This document shows, in pieces, positions 1-7,496 of a DNA stretch of 10,735 bases. The notes under the pieces were generated by a model, which had not been told where the DNA came from, searched no databases, and worked only from the letters and a program-made list of their open reading frames with translations. The position numbers and the translations under genes are program-made. The DNA comes from an uncultured Bacteroidales bacterium (GTDB lineage Bacteria; Bacteroidota; Bacteroidia; Bacteroidales; Muribaculaceae). The stretch's first letter is position 1, and every line of letters starts with the position of its first letter. The DNA lies in assembly GCA_947176515.1 (NCBI GenBank), contig CAMWQZ010000014.1, positions 1-10,735 on the forward strand. Direction: 5' to 3'.

Positions 1-243
1 TTTTAGTGGTACTTCATAACCGTCGGGAAGAGTGATATAGACATACTTTGTGCCATCGGCAGAGTCCATCGTATATTTACCCGACTTATCAGTGACAACA
101 AATTGTGTGCCGTCAGTGACAGGAACCCCAGCAAGAGGCTTGCCTTCAGATGTAACCTTACCCGATATCTTAACTAAAGACGCCGCCGAAGCACTCGCCA
201 CGATGGCGAGTGCGGCAAGCGCTGAAACAAATAATCTTTTCAT
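1..243 (-). CDS. Calcineurin-like phosphoesterase, N-terminal part only (cut by window edge)
   Basis: Only the first 81 residues are present; the reading frame is open to the window edge. Residues 1-20 form a signal peptide (MKRLF, then an Ala-rich core ending ASASA) without a lipobox, so the product is exported, probably to the periplasm. Residues 25-80 read as a small beta domain with ISGKVTSEGKPLAGVPVTDG, then TDKSGKY and VYITLPDGYEVP. This pattern (GxV..GKPLxGVxVxDG, TDxxGxY, xPxGYE) is what I know from the N-terminal domain (Metallophos_N type) of Bacteroidales calcineurin-like phosphoesterases that sit in PULs. The catalytic metal-binding part would lie beyond the window and is not seen. 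The gene starts 18 bases after the GH97 stop, so it is co-transcribed. An alternative is another exported protein with a carboxypeptidase-regulatory-like N-terminal domain; the PDGYEVP ending favours the phosphoesterase. Confidence 0.72.
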   Translation of the reverse strand, partial: MKRLFVSALAALAIVASASAASLVKISGKVTSEGKPLAGVPVTDGTQFVVTDKSGKYTMDSADGTKYVYITLPDGYEVPLK

Positions 244-261
244 AGGATATTTTTCCGAATC

Positions 262-2271
262 TTATTTAACAGGAGTCAGGATTGCTACCCAACCACCGCC
301 GGGAGCGAGATGAAGATTGAGAGTGTCGCCGGTCGAAACGGTCTTGGTCTCAAACTTATGGTCAGTTGCCTGACGGTGAGCATTGCGTCCATCAGCCATT
401 GACTCCATAGTCCACTTCCCTTCGGGGAGGAAGTCAAGATTGAGCGTGAGGTCGCGCGGAGTCCAGTCGGTCATGGCTGCAATATACCATTTGTCACCAT
501 TACGGCGTGCCATCATCAGATAATCACCGATTTCGGCATCGAGGCCTATGGTTTCATCCCAAGTAACAGGAATCTTAGAGAGGAACTCTGCATAGCCTGG
601 AGCATTGTCATAATTTGAAGGCGAATCACAAATCATCTGCAACGGGCTTTCATAGACAACAAACATCGCAGCCTGATTGGCACGTGTGCCGAGCGTTACG
701 GGGTGGCTGAACGCACCATGATAGTCTTCTCTTGTCACATTATTGACAGAACCAGGGGTGAAGTCCATCGGACCGGCAAGATTGCGGATAAAGGGCAACA
801 TTAGAGTGTGGTCGGGCGTCACCGATGCGTTCCAACCATTGCCCTCGCCTTTGTTATACTCGTTGCCAAGCACACCTTCGAAAGTCAAGATGTTAGGATA
901 TTTACGCTGCATGCCTGAAGGTTTATATGCGCCGTGGAAGTCTACAACGAGATGACGGTCAGCAGCGGCCTTACCCACTGCGTCATAGAAGTTAACCATT
1001 TCTTGGTCAGAGCGGTCCATGAAGTCGATTTTCACGCCGGCAGCTCCCCACTTCTGATAAATGTCAAAAGTGCCTTCGATGTCGGTTGCAAGGGGATTCC
1101 AAAGCGCCCAAAGCACAACGCCCACGCCTTTTTTCTTGCCATAGTCGATAATTTCTTCAACGTTAACCTCGGGTTTGTAGTGCTTGATGTCAAGAGTCCC
1201 GGCAGACCAGCCTTCGTCAAGAAGGATATATTCGAAACCGTGTTTAGCCGCAAAGTCGATAAAATATTTATAAGTATCGGTATTTACTCCGGCTTCGAAG
1301 TCAACATCAGGACCATACACGTTAAGGTTCGACCACCAGTCCCAAGAGATGCGACCCGGTTTAATCCACGATGTATCTTCGACAACAGGTTCGCCTGAAA
1401 GTTGCCATGCGAGATAGTTTTCGAGAAGCGACGCATCATCAGGACTAACCATAACGACACGCCACGGCAATACGCGAGAGCCATTGGTCACAGCCATATA
1501 GGGTTCAAGTTCGAGCACGACCTCAGTGCGGTCACTACCCCAGCCCTCTTCTGGTTTCTTCATGCGTTTTTTCTTGATAATCTTTGGGAATACACCATTG
1601 ATAGTGCTTGACTGGCTGCCTTCGAAGAAAAGATTAGCATAGTCATCAACACCAGCCTCGGTTACAACAACTCGTGTACCGGCCGGAGTCTGCATGTAGA
1701 TAGGCAGATAGCCAGGATTAGAAGTAGTAAGGGAATCGAGTTGTTTTTTCTCAAACAGCGATTCCTGCGATGACATATAATTGTGACGCAGTGGGTACAT
1801 TGGCCAATATGCAACAGTGCCCTCCGGCATATTCATCTCAACTGTCTCACTGTTGACGGTCATGTCGCCAGGACGACTTGTGACAAAACGATATGCTGCG
1901 CCGTTGTCGTATGCACGGAACTGAACCGAGAAGTCTCCGTCCATCTTTAGGGTCAATTCATTATAATTGTCACGGACATCGCTGAATTTAGTAGGAACTA
2001 CGGGGTGAAGCACATCGTTGACCAAACGTCGAGTCACTTTTTTAACTTTTGGATTAACACCAGGCTGCACTTTAGCGCCCTCGATATCAAGGCCAATAGC
2101 CGAAGGCTTAACCAACGTTTCGCCATCGCGCATAACGCTCCATGTCAGCGTTTTGCCTGTTTCTACTTTAATTGTCACGAGCTTATCGGGAGAAACGACA
2201 GTGTAGCTTCCTGCAAAGGAAGCTACACTTGTAGCAGCGATAAGCCCGAGAACTATAGAAATTCTCTTCAT
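262..2271 (-). CDS. GH97 glycoside hydrolase, retaining (alpha-galactosidase-type) branch
   Basis: Full-length at 669 residues, the usual size for GH97. A signal peptide (residues 1-20, cleavage near ASFA/GS) without a lipobox suggests a periplasmic enzyme. The order fits the family: N-terminal beta-sandwich (about 22-290), catalytic TIM barrel (about 295-560, with ISWDWWSNLNVYG near 308 and YILLDEGWS at 348-356) and C-terminal beta domain (about 570-669). The retaining GH97 from B. thetaiotaomicron (BT1871) uses Asp415 as nucleophile and Glu470 as acid/base. Here GVKIDFMD places Asp416 and GNEYN places Glu471, with the same 55-residue spacing. SusB-type inverting alpha-glucosidases instead have Gly at the nucleophile position and a base Glu in an NAHE motif, where this protein has DFHGAYKP with Gly447. 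I infer hydrolysis of terminal alpha-galactosides or similar sugars such as beta-L-arabinopyranosides, with calcium as in the family. It starts 32 bases after the GHL10-like gene. Confidence 0.93.
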   Translation of the reverse strand: MKRISIVLGLIAATSVASFAGSYTVVSPDKLVTIKVETGKTLTWSVMRDGETLVKPSAIGLDIEGAKVQPGVNPKVKKVTRRLVNDVLHPVVPTKFSDVRDNYNELTLKMDGDFSVQFRAYDNGAAYRFVTSRPGDMTVNSETVEMNMPEGTVAYWPMYPLRHNYMSSQESLFEKKQLDSLTTSNPGYLPIYMQTPAGTRVVVTEAGVDDYANLFFEGSQSSTINGVFPKIIKKKRMKKPEEGWGSDRTEVVLELEPYMAVTNGSRVLPWRVVMVSPDDASLLENYLAWQLSGEPVVEDTSWIKPGRISWDWWSNLNVYGPDVDFEAGVNTDTYKYFIDFAAKHGFEYILLDEGWSAGTLDIKHYKPEVNVEEIIDYGKKKGVGVVLWALWNPLATDIEGTFDIYQKWGAAGVKIDFMDRSDQEMVNFYDAVGKAAADRHLVVDFHGAYKPSGMQRKYPNILTFEGVLGNEYNKGEGNGWNASVTPDHTLMLPFIRNLAGPMDFTPGSVNNVTREDYHGAFSHPVTLGTRANQAAMFVVYESPLQMICDSPSNYDNAPGYAEFLSKIPVTWDETIGLDAEIGDYLMMARRNGDKWYIAAMTDWTPRDLTLNLDFLPEGKWTMESMADGRNAHRQATDHKFETKTVSTGDTLNLHLAPGGGWVAILTPVK

Positions 2272-2303
2272 TGGGATTAAAGGGTTATATGTTTATAAAA
2301 ATA

Positions 2304-3674
2304 TTATTCTTCTGGAACTCCCTCGTAACGCTGAATGCCATCGAGTGTGGCGGTCCAAAGGTTGAAGTTATTGACGTGAGAAAGTTCGAAATTCATATAG
2401 CCATCAGTATGCTTGAGGCAGAGGTATGTAGCATCAGACTGAGCCTTAACGTCGTTACCGTAAGCATAAGCCGCAATTGAACCATAGCACTTGCAGTCGC
2501 CCATGATATAGTTATCCCAGGTAGTAACGAAGTTTTCAACATTCCAATCGGTAGTGCTTCCCTTTTTCCAGACTACTTCTGCATAAGCGCCAGTAACGAA
2601 TACGTCAAGTAGGTCAGCGAAACCGGTTTTATTATAAGTGGGAGTGTAGATGCCTGAAGTAGGAGGAGTATAGCGCTTGCTTGCCCAGTTCTGGCCTACT
2701 GCATAGCGATTTTGCCAATCTGCACCTGCCCAAAGGTGAATCTCGCAATCAGGATTGATGGCTTTGACAGACTCACGGATGCGTTTCAAAAGATTGGTGA
2801 CAGTCATAGCGCGGAATTCCAACCATTTAGCAAATTTGGGACCAACGCCACCAGTCTCAGTAACAATTTCAAGATGATTAGGAACAGCTTCGCCCCAGTA
2901 TTCGGCATAACCGCGCATATTATCATCGCTCATACCAAACCATCCGCCTTCATTATTGGCATAACGAAGATAATCGAGACTTATACCCTTGATTTTAGGA
3001 TATTTGGTAACAATTTCTGTGGCAACAGAAACCAGAAGGTCCTGAACCTCAGGATACATCGGGTCCATCATAGTAACAGACTGCGCTTCCCTGTAACCTT
3101 CGACTCTATCAACATCCTGATCGATAGGCACAAGAAGATTGGGGTCATTTTTATCGCTACGAACCTGGACTTTACCTTTCCACTGGTTCCAATTATCGTA
3201 GACATAGCCCTGCTTGTAGGTCGGAGACTGCATGCCCCAGCCCATAGCACCGATAGAAGCTACGACGTCAATACCAAGTTCTTCGCTCTTTTCAAGGAAA
3301 TAGCCGAGGTAGTCGTCATAGTCGCGCTCGACGGTAAGGTCGGCGAATGTATTGCAATAAGGCAGGATCTCACTCTTATAGAGTGCATAGCCATTGCCTG
3401 GTTTAACGTCGAGATAGATAAGGTTCATGCCATACTGCTTGATTTTGGCAAGCTCTTTATCAATATTCTCTTTTGTTGCCAGTCTAAGGAAGTTTGCGTG
3501 GCAGTCAATCCACATTCCCTTAGGTTTTACAGTAGCCTCATTAGGCGTATAGACAGGCAGAGGGGGTTCGGGAGCCTCTGCAAATGGATCAAACTTATCG
3601 TCGTCAGAGCAAGCGGTAGTACCGATAACTGATACAGCAGCAAGAGCCCATAGATATTTTTTCAGATTCATCAT
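2304..3674 (-). CDS. Surface lipoprotein with family-10-like (GHL10-type) glycoside hydrolase domain
   Basis: 456 residues. Residues 1-22 are a lipoprotein signal with lipobox TTAC and Cys22, followed at once by SDDD, which matches the Bacteroides lipoprotein export signal for the outer face of the outer membrane. After a Pro-rich linker (about 30-52, PEPPLPVY) comes a TIM-barrel-like domain: KGMWIDCHAN (52-61), YGMNLIYLDVKPGNG (81-95, the strand-2 region of GHL10 proteins), LGIDVVASIGAMGW (133-146), MMDPMYPEVQDLL (202-214) and KGISLDYLRY (229-238). The last closely resembles the GIHLDYIRYP signature of GHL10/DUF187-type proteins. Late conserved-looking segments are IHLWAGADW (312-320) and GYMNFELSHV (425-434). 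Asp234 and Glu430 are candidate acidic active-site residues, but this is a guess. The family is poorly characterised and the substrate cannot be read from sequence. The start is one of two adjacent ATGs (3674 or 3671). The 62-base gap upstream is the largest in the operon. Confidence 0.8.
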   Translation of the reverse strand: MMNLKKYLWALAAVSVIGTTACSDDDKFDPFAEAPEPPLPVYTPNEATVKPKGMWIDCHANFLRLATKENIDKELAKIKQYGMNLIYLDVKPGNGYALYKSEILPYCNTFADLTVERDYDDYLGYFLEKSEELGIDVVASIGAMGWGMQSPTYKQGYVYDNWNQWKGKVQVRSDKNDPNLLVPIDQDVDRVEGYREAQSVTMMDPMYPEVQDLLVSVATEIVTKYPKIKGISLDYLRYANNEGGWFGMSDDNMRGYAEYWGEAVPNHLEIVTETGGVGPKFAKWLEFRAMTVTNLLKRIRESVKAINPDCEIHLWAGADWQNRYAVGQNWASKRYTPPTSGIYTPTYNKTGFADLLDVFVTGAYAEVVWKKGSTTDWNVENFVTTWDNYIMGDCKCYGSIAAYAYGNDVKAQSDATYLCLKHTDGYMNFELSHVNNFNLWTATLDGIQRYEGVPEE

Positions 3675-3736
3675 TGTTAAGGTTTATTGTTAAAAATGAG
3701 AGAGGAGAATGGAAATTACTAATGTTGTTGCAAGGA

Positions 3737-5260
3737 TTATTCGTAGCAAGTCATCTTAAATTTGAATGCACCATGACGATCAATCCAGCCAATCCAATAA
3801 GCGGCAGTCTCGGTTTCATCCCAGTACCAGTCACCTGAAGCACCAAAGCTCCAGCTGGCATTGATACTAAAGTCATATTCGGCACCTTCGATACGAGTAT
3901 TGAGGTCAGCAGCATCGATAAGGGTGTTACACCACCACCATCCTGTGCCGTTCATAAGCATGACATAAGTCTTACCATTGATAGGCATACAAGACACATA
4001 AGGACGACGAGCGCCTGTACGGGCGAGACAAGAGCCTGTACCAACCCACCAGTCATGGAAACCACCTGAACCTGTGCTCTGGAGTACACCGGGCATAACA
4101 GAAATAGTCTTGCCAGCGAATGTGTTGGTATAGACCTTGATGGTGTTGTTACCAGAACCTTCGGTGTCACCAACGATATAATTAGACTTAGGATCAGCGG
4201 TCAACGCAGCAATCATCTGGAAGCCGTTGGCGTCACCACTGCTGTATCCTGTTGAAATAACATCGGTCGAAACAATCTGGCCGCCCTCAAGGTGAATCAT
4301 GTAGTGATTACCCTCCGGACCGCGAACGCCACCGCAGGTTATGTTGGCTGTGCCCTTGAGGTCGCCTGAAATCTGGATGTAGTTAGAGCCATCAGCAGCG
4401 CTACCAAGATTGTAAGCAACTGTGCCGAGCAGTTTTGGGGCTGCCATAGGACTATCCCAAACATAGATATCGGTAGAAGAACCAGTCACTACGGTGCCAG
4501 CCATAACGCCGTTCCAGTCTGACGATATTGCCTTGAGCGATACAGGCTGAATAGAACCGAGTTCAAGTTTACCTGCATAAGAGAAGTCATCAGCGTTGTA
4601 AACTCGAAGGCCGAGATCATAGTCAGGAATATTCATTGATGGATTATCGAAGTGAGGATCTGTGTACTGACGTCCCATGATAACGATATAGTCGTGACCA
4701 CAGAACGAAATATAACCGTTGATATCGCCATACTGACGTGAGTCGGCAAAGCCAAAGTTGCCTCGTTCGCCAGGATAACCAAGGCCCGGGAATTCGGAAT
4801 CGCCCTGAAGAGCACCAACCGAAGCTCCTTCGCCAAAAGGAAGAAGGTCGGTAAGACCATGAGTTACGACATAGGTCTTAGATGTCTTGCCGTCCTCTGA
4901 AGTAACGGTGTACTTAACGCCACCTTCGACGGTGAAGTCCTGAGGAATGTTAGGATCAGGCGCTACGGTCGAACCTTTTGAGATGCAGAATTTAAGGGTT
5001 GCTTCGGTAAGGACAACCTTTGGGTCGACAGAGGGATTGAGCTGGATATAGATGGTGTCGTTAGACATGCGTGATTTAAACTTTGTCTTAGCTCCGAACT
5101 CATCAACGTATTCAACATACGGGCAATCGACCTTGTTATTGCAGATGATGAAGGCCTGCTGACCGTCGATTGTGAATACATCATCGTCTTTGCACGCAGT
5201 CATGCAAGATGCAATGGCAGCCACCGCACACGATGAGAAAATTATTTTATTTAGTTTCAT
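3737..5260 (-). CDS. PUL lipoprotein, DUF5018-like N-terminus plus large beta-rich domain; probable surface glycan-binding protein
   Basis: 507 residues. The lipobox MTAC ends at Cys23 and is followed by KDDD, an acidic export signal that argues for surface display. Residues 30-134 look like an Ig-type DUF5018-like domain: a stretch with PSVDPKVVLTEATLKF (76-91), then GSTVAPDPNIPQDFTVEGG and YTVTSEDGKTSKTYVVT (117-133), the usual YTVTxEDGxxxxYxV ending. Residues 135-507 form a second region of short repeated beta-type segments rich in Gly, Trp and Tyr (GLRVYNADDF, DIYVWDS, GTGWWWCNTL, GDWYWDETETAAYWIGWIDR), which suggests a beta-propeller or similar fold, possibly the DUF4623 type. No catalytic motif was recognised. 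Its position after susD is where surface glycan-binding proteins (SusE/F-like) are encoded, so carbohydrate binding is the likeliest role; an enzyme of an unknown family is possible. It starts 25 bases after the preceding gene. Confidence 0.75.
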   Translation of the reverse strand: MKLNKIIFSSCAVAAIASCMTACKDDDVFTIDGQQAFIICNNKVDCPYVEYVDEFGAKTKFKSRMSNDTIYIQLNPSVDPKVVLTEATLKFCISKGSTVAPDPNIPQDFTVEGGVKYTVTSEDGKTSKTYVVTHGLTDLLPFGEGASVGALQGDSEFPGLGYPGERGNFGFADSRQYGDINGYISFCGHDYIVIMGRQYTDPHFDNPSMNIPDYDLGLRVYNADDFSYAGKLELGSIQPVSLKAISSDWNGVMAGTVVTGSSTDIYVWDSPMAAPKLLGTVAYNLGSAADGSNYIQISGDLKGTANITCGGVRGPEGNHYMIHLEGGQIVSTDVISTGYSSGDANGFQMIAALTADPKSNYIVGDTEGSGNNTIKVYTNTFAGKTISVMPGVLQSTGSGGFHDWWVGTGSCLARTGARRPYVSCMPINGKTYVMLMNGTGWWWCNTLIDAADLNTRIEGAEYDFSINASWSFGASGDWYWDETETAAYWIGWIDRHGAFKFKMTCYE

Positions 5261-5285
5261 AAGGATGTATCAATTAAGGATTTGA

Positions 5286-5744
5286 TTACTCATAAACGCC
5301 CATGATGCGATATTTACGCACTTTGCCTACACCTGACTTGACTCCGATTACCATACCCTCGGGTCTTTCGACCGGATCAATGTTCTGGAGACCAGAAAGG
5401 GTTGGAGTGATGCTTTCATCCCAAGTCAATGTGGCACGGAGATAAACACGGGTAAGGTCAAAGTCTTCGCGCTCTTCTTGAGAGACAACGAACATGATAA
5501 CGCCTGAACCACCTTCAGCTTCTTCGGGGGTGAATCCCTTCTCAAGAAGCTGATTGTTCTTGTCGTATTCGTAGATAATACCATTGATTGAAGAGGCATC
5601 ATTTGTGCGACCGTTCATACACACCATAGCCGATATAAAGTTGTCAGTATGGACAAACTCCGGATCAGCCTCTGAGCAAGCGGTGAAACCTAATGTCACA
5701 ATCGCAAGAGCCAAAGCGATTATATTGAATTTCAAGATTTTCAT
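5286..5744 (-). CDS. Small PUL lipoprotein with a single DUF5018-like domain
   Basis: 152 residues. The signal peptide ends in lipobox FTAC with Cys23, followed by SEAD, so an outer-membrane, probably surface, lipoprotein is predicted. The mature part is one domain of about 125 residues: NFISAMVCMNG (35-45), GIIYEYDKNNQLL (55-67), IMFVVSQEEREDFDLTRVYLRATLTWDESITPTLSG as the core (83-118), and a terminal GVKSGVGKVRKYRIMGVY. The DLTxxxLxAxL..... and final GxGKxRKYxI elements parallel the N-terminal domain of the next gene's product, so I read both as DUF5018-related Ig-like domains. It has no visible catalytic motif. It lies 36 bases after susD and 25 before the next lipoprotein gene. It could be an accessory glycan binder or a structural partner of SusCD; I do not recognise a characterised homologue. 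Confidence 0.75.
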   Translation of the reverse strand: MKILKFNIIALALAIVTLGFTACSEADPEFVHTDNFISAMVCMNGRTNDASSINGIIYEYDKNNQLLEKGFTPEEAEGGSGVIMFVVSQEEREDFDLTRVYLRATLTWDESITPTLSGLQNIDPVERPEGMVIGVKSGVGKVRKYRIMGVYE

Positions 5745-5780
5745 TGCTGTTAGATTGATTATATCGTTTGACTTAAATGA

Positions 5781-7484
5781 TTACCATCCTTCGTTGTTTG
5801 TACACAACTTGTTGTTTGAGCGTTCGCTCAAGGGGATGGAGAAGTAATTGTAGCGTTTGGGGTAGATACGGGTTGAACCAGCGTCACAATCGATTTCTTC
5901 GTAAGTGAAACCACCATCTGAAGGTTTGATTTTCACACCGTGGGCCATCTTACCACCGATTACGCTCTCAGCAAGACCCCAACGACGGAGATCCCAGAAA
6001 CGGAAGCCTTCGCCGACGAGTTCCTTGGCGCGTTCGTCGCGGATGAGTTTCATACAGCTTTCGAGTGTGCTGATATCAGAGATTGTCTTTTGGGGCAGAC
6101 CGACACGGCCACGGATAGCATTGATGCAATTGAGGATTTTTTCTCCGTTAGCTACGAGGTCGAGCTGAGCGTAAGCCTCTGCCTGATTGAGAAGCACTTC
6201 ACCATAGCGGAGCACGAGGTCGGGAGTCCAGCTCTTATCTTCAGATTCAACGAATTTCATATTATCTTCCTGGAGGAATTTACGGAAGAAATAGCCGGTA
6301 CAGGTTTTGCCGCCTGTTGAACCTGACTTAGCAAATTCCTTGAATCCATCAGCACCACCTTCGTAGGCTTCAATCTTGCGACCGCGCCAGTCAGCACCAT
6401 TATATAAGATAGTGGCCTGGAAGCGTGGCTCGCGGTCAGTGAAGGGATCAGCATGACCGTTAGACCAGTTAGACCAGCTGAATTGCGTGCCGTCGCTCCA
6501 TTCGTAGAGGTCAGCGAGTTCGGCTGTAGGCTGATGTTCGGCATAAGCGCCACCATTATTGATAACAGCGTCACCGGCAGGGCTTACAGAGCTATCCCAA
6601 AGATGGTAGAGGTTGGCATTGCCTTTGAGATACTCGATTGCGAAAAGCACCTCGGGTGAGTTGATGGCATCAGCTGAGAATACATGAGCGAAATCTGAAT
6701 CAAGCTGCACACCGGTAAATGAACCACACTTTTCGGCGGCGGTTGCAGCGAGTTGCCAATTCTTGGCGAAGAGGGCGATGCGCGACATCAGACCGTAGGC
6801 AACTTTCTTTGTTGCACGACCACGAAGCCAGGTTGAAGAGTTGGCATCGGGGAGATTATCAGCTGCAAACTGAAGTTCATCAAGGATAAACTTGTATGTT
6901 TCAGCTTCTGACGCGCGAGCCATAGCGATATCAGATTCAATAGCACCGTCGCTCACACCATTAGCGCCTGAAGTCTCTGTGCGAAGGATTACACCACCGT
7001 AGACGCGAGCAAGCATGAAGAACGAATATGCACGGCACATACGGATTTCCGCCTCACGGAGTCGAACTGCCTCCTCACCGAACTTGGCACCGAAGTTACG
7101 AAGATCGCGGAGACATACGTTAGCGGTGCGGATACGGCTGTACTGACTGTTCCAACATTCAAATACACCGGCACCGTTTTCGCCAGAGGTAAGACCCTGA
7201 AGCAGGAATGAGTTATAGGGATGACCGTACTGATCCCAAGATGACGATTTGGTAAGGTCAGAGAAACTATCCCAAAAACGATTACGACAGCCTTTGAGCT
7301 GAGTGTCATCGGTAAAAATCTTATATGAAGCGGTGATATAGCCATCGGCCGCATCAAGTGTGCTCCAGATTGCAGCGTCGGAGAGAACATCGGTACGATT
7401 GACGTCAAGAGTGTCCTCGCACGAAGTGACAGCCATACCGGCGATTGTCAGAGCAGCAAATTTGAAAATATTTTTTATTGTCAT
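5781..7484 (-). CDS. susD: SusD/RagB-family outer-membrane glycan-binding lipoprotein
   Basis: 567 residues, normal for SusD-like proteins. The lipobox VTSC ends at Cys22, followed by ED. Family landmarks are present: AAIWSTLDAADGYITASY (37-54) at the N-terminal SusD-like region, TPR-type helices with RMCRAYSFFMLARVYGG (148-164), REPRFQATILYNG (351-363), LRYGEVLLNQAEAYAQLD (425-442), the signature GEGFRFWDLRRWG (491-503) preceded by IRDERAKE, and the C-terminal YFSIPLSE. The ending CTNNEGW replaces the more common LxQNPGY. It forms the lid over the partner SusC barrel and captures glycan at the cell surface. It starts 12 bases after the susC stop, the tight spacing normal for the pair. Ligand specificity cannot be read from sequence. 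The gene symbol denotes the family, not the starch-system gene. Confidence 0.97.
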   Translation of the reverse strand: MTIKNIFKFAALTIAGMAVTSCEDTLDVNRTDVLSDAAIWSTLDAADGYITASYKIFTDDTQLKGCRNRFWDSFSDLTKSSSWDQYGHPYNSFLLQGLTSGENGAGVFECWNSQYSRIRTANVCLRDLRNFGAKFGEEAVRLREAEIRMCRAYSFFMLARVYGGVILRTETSGANGVSDGAIESDIAMARASEAETYKFILDELQFAADNLPDANSSTWLRGRATKKVAYGLMSRIALFAKNWQLAATAAEKCGSFTGVQLDSDFAHVFSADAINSPEVLFAIEYLKGNANLYHLWDSSVSPAGDAVINNGGAYAEHQPTAELADLYEWSDGTQFSWSNWSNGHADPFTDREPRFQATILYNGADWRGRKIEAYEGGADGFKEFAKSGSTGGKTCTGYFFRKFLQEDNMKFVESEDKSWTPDLVLRYGEVLLNQAEAYAQLDLVANGEKILNCINAIRGRVGLPQKTISDISTLESCMKLIRDERAKELVGEGFRFWDLRRWGLAESVIGGKMAHGVKIKPSDGGFTYEEIDCDAGSTRIYPKRYNYFSIPLSERSNNKLCTNNEGW

Positions 7485-7496
7485 GATTTCAAAAGA

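Noticed and set aside
934..1398. A 154-codon plus-strand frame inside the GH97 gene
   Set aside because: It overlaps the catalytic barrel of GH97 in antisense and resembles no known protein; the GH97 motifs leave no doubt which strand codes.
2712..3632. A 306-codon open frame on the plus strand opposite the GHL10-like gene
   Set aside because: It is fully antisense to a well-supported gene with lipobox and family motifs, its translation shows no recognisable domain or signal peptide, and long antisense frames are common opposite genes of this base composition.
3675..3736. Possible internal promoter or terminator in the 62-base gap before the GHL10-like gene
   Set aside because: No GC-rich inverted repeat with a T-tract and no convincing TAnnTTTG/TTTG pair could be found by eye on the coding strand.
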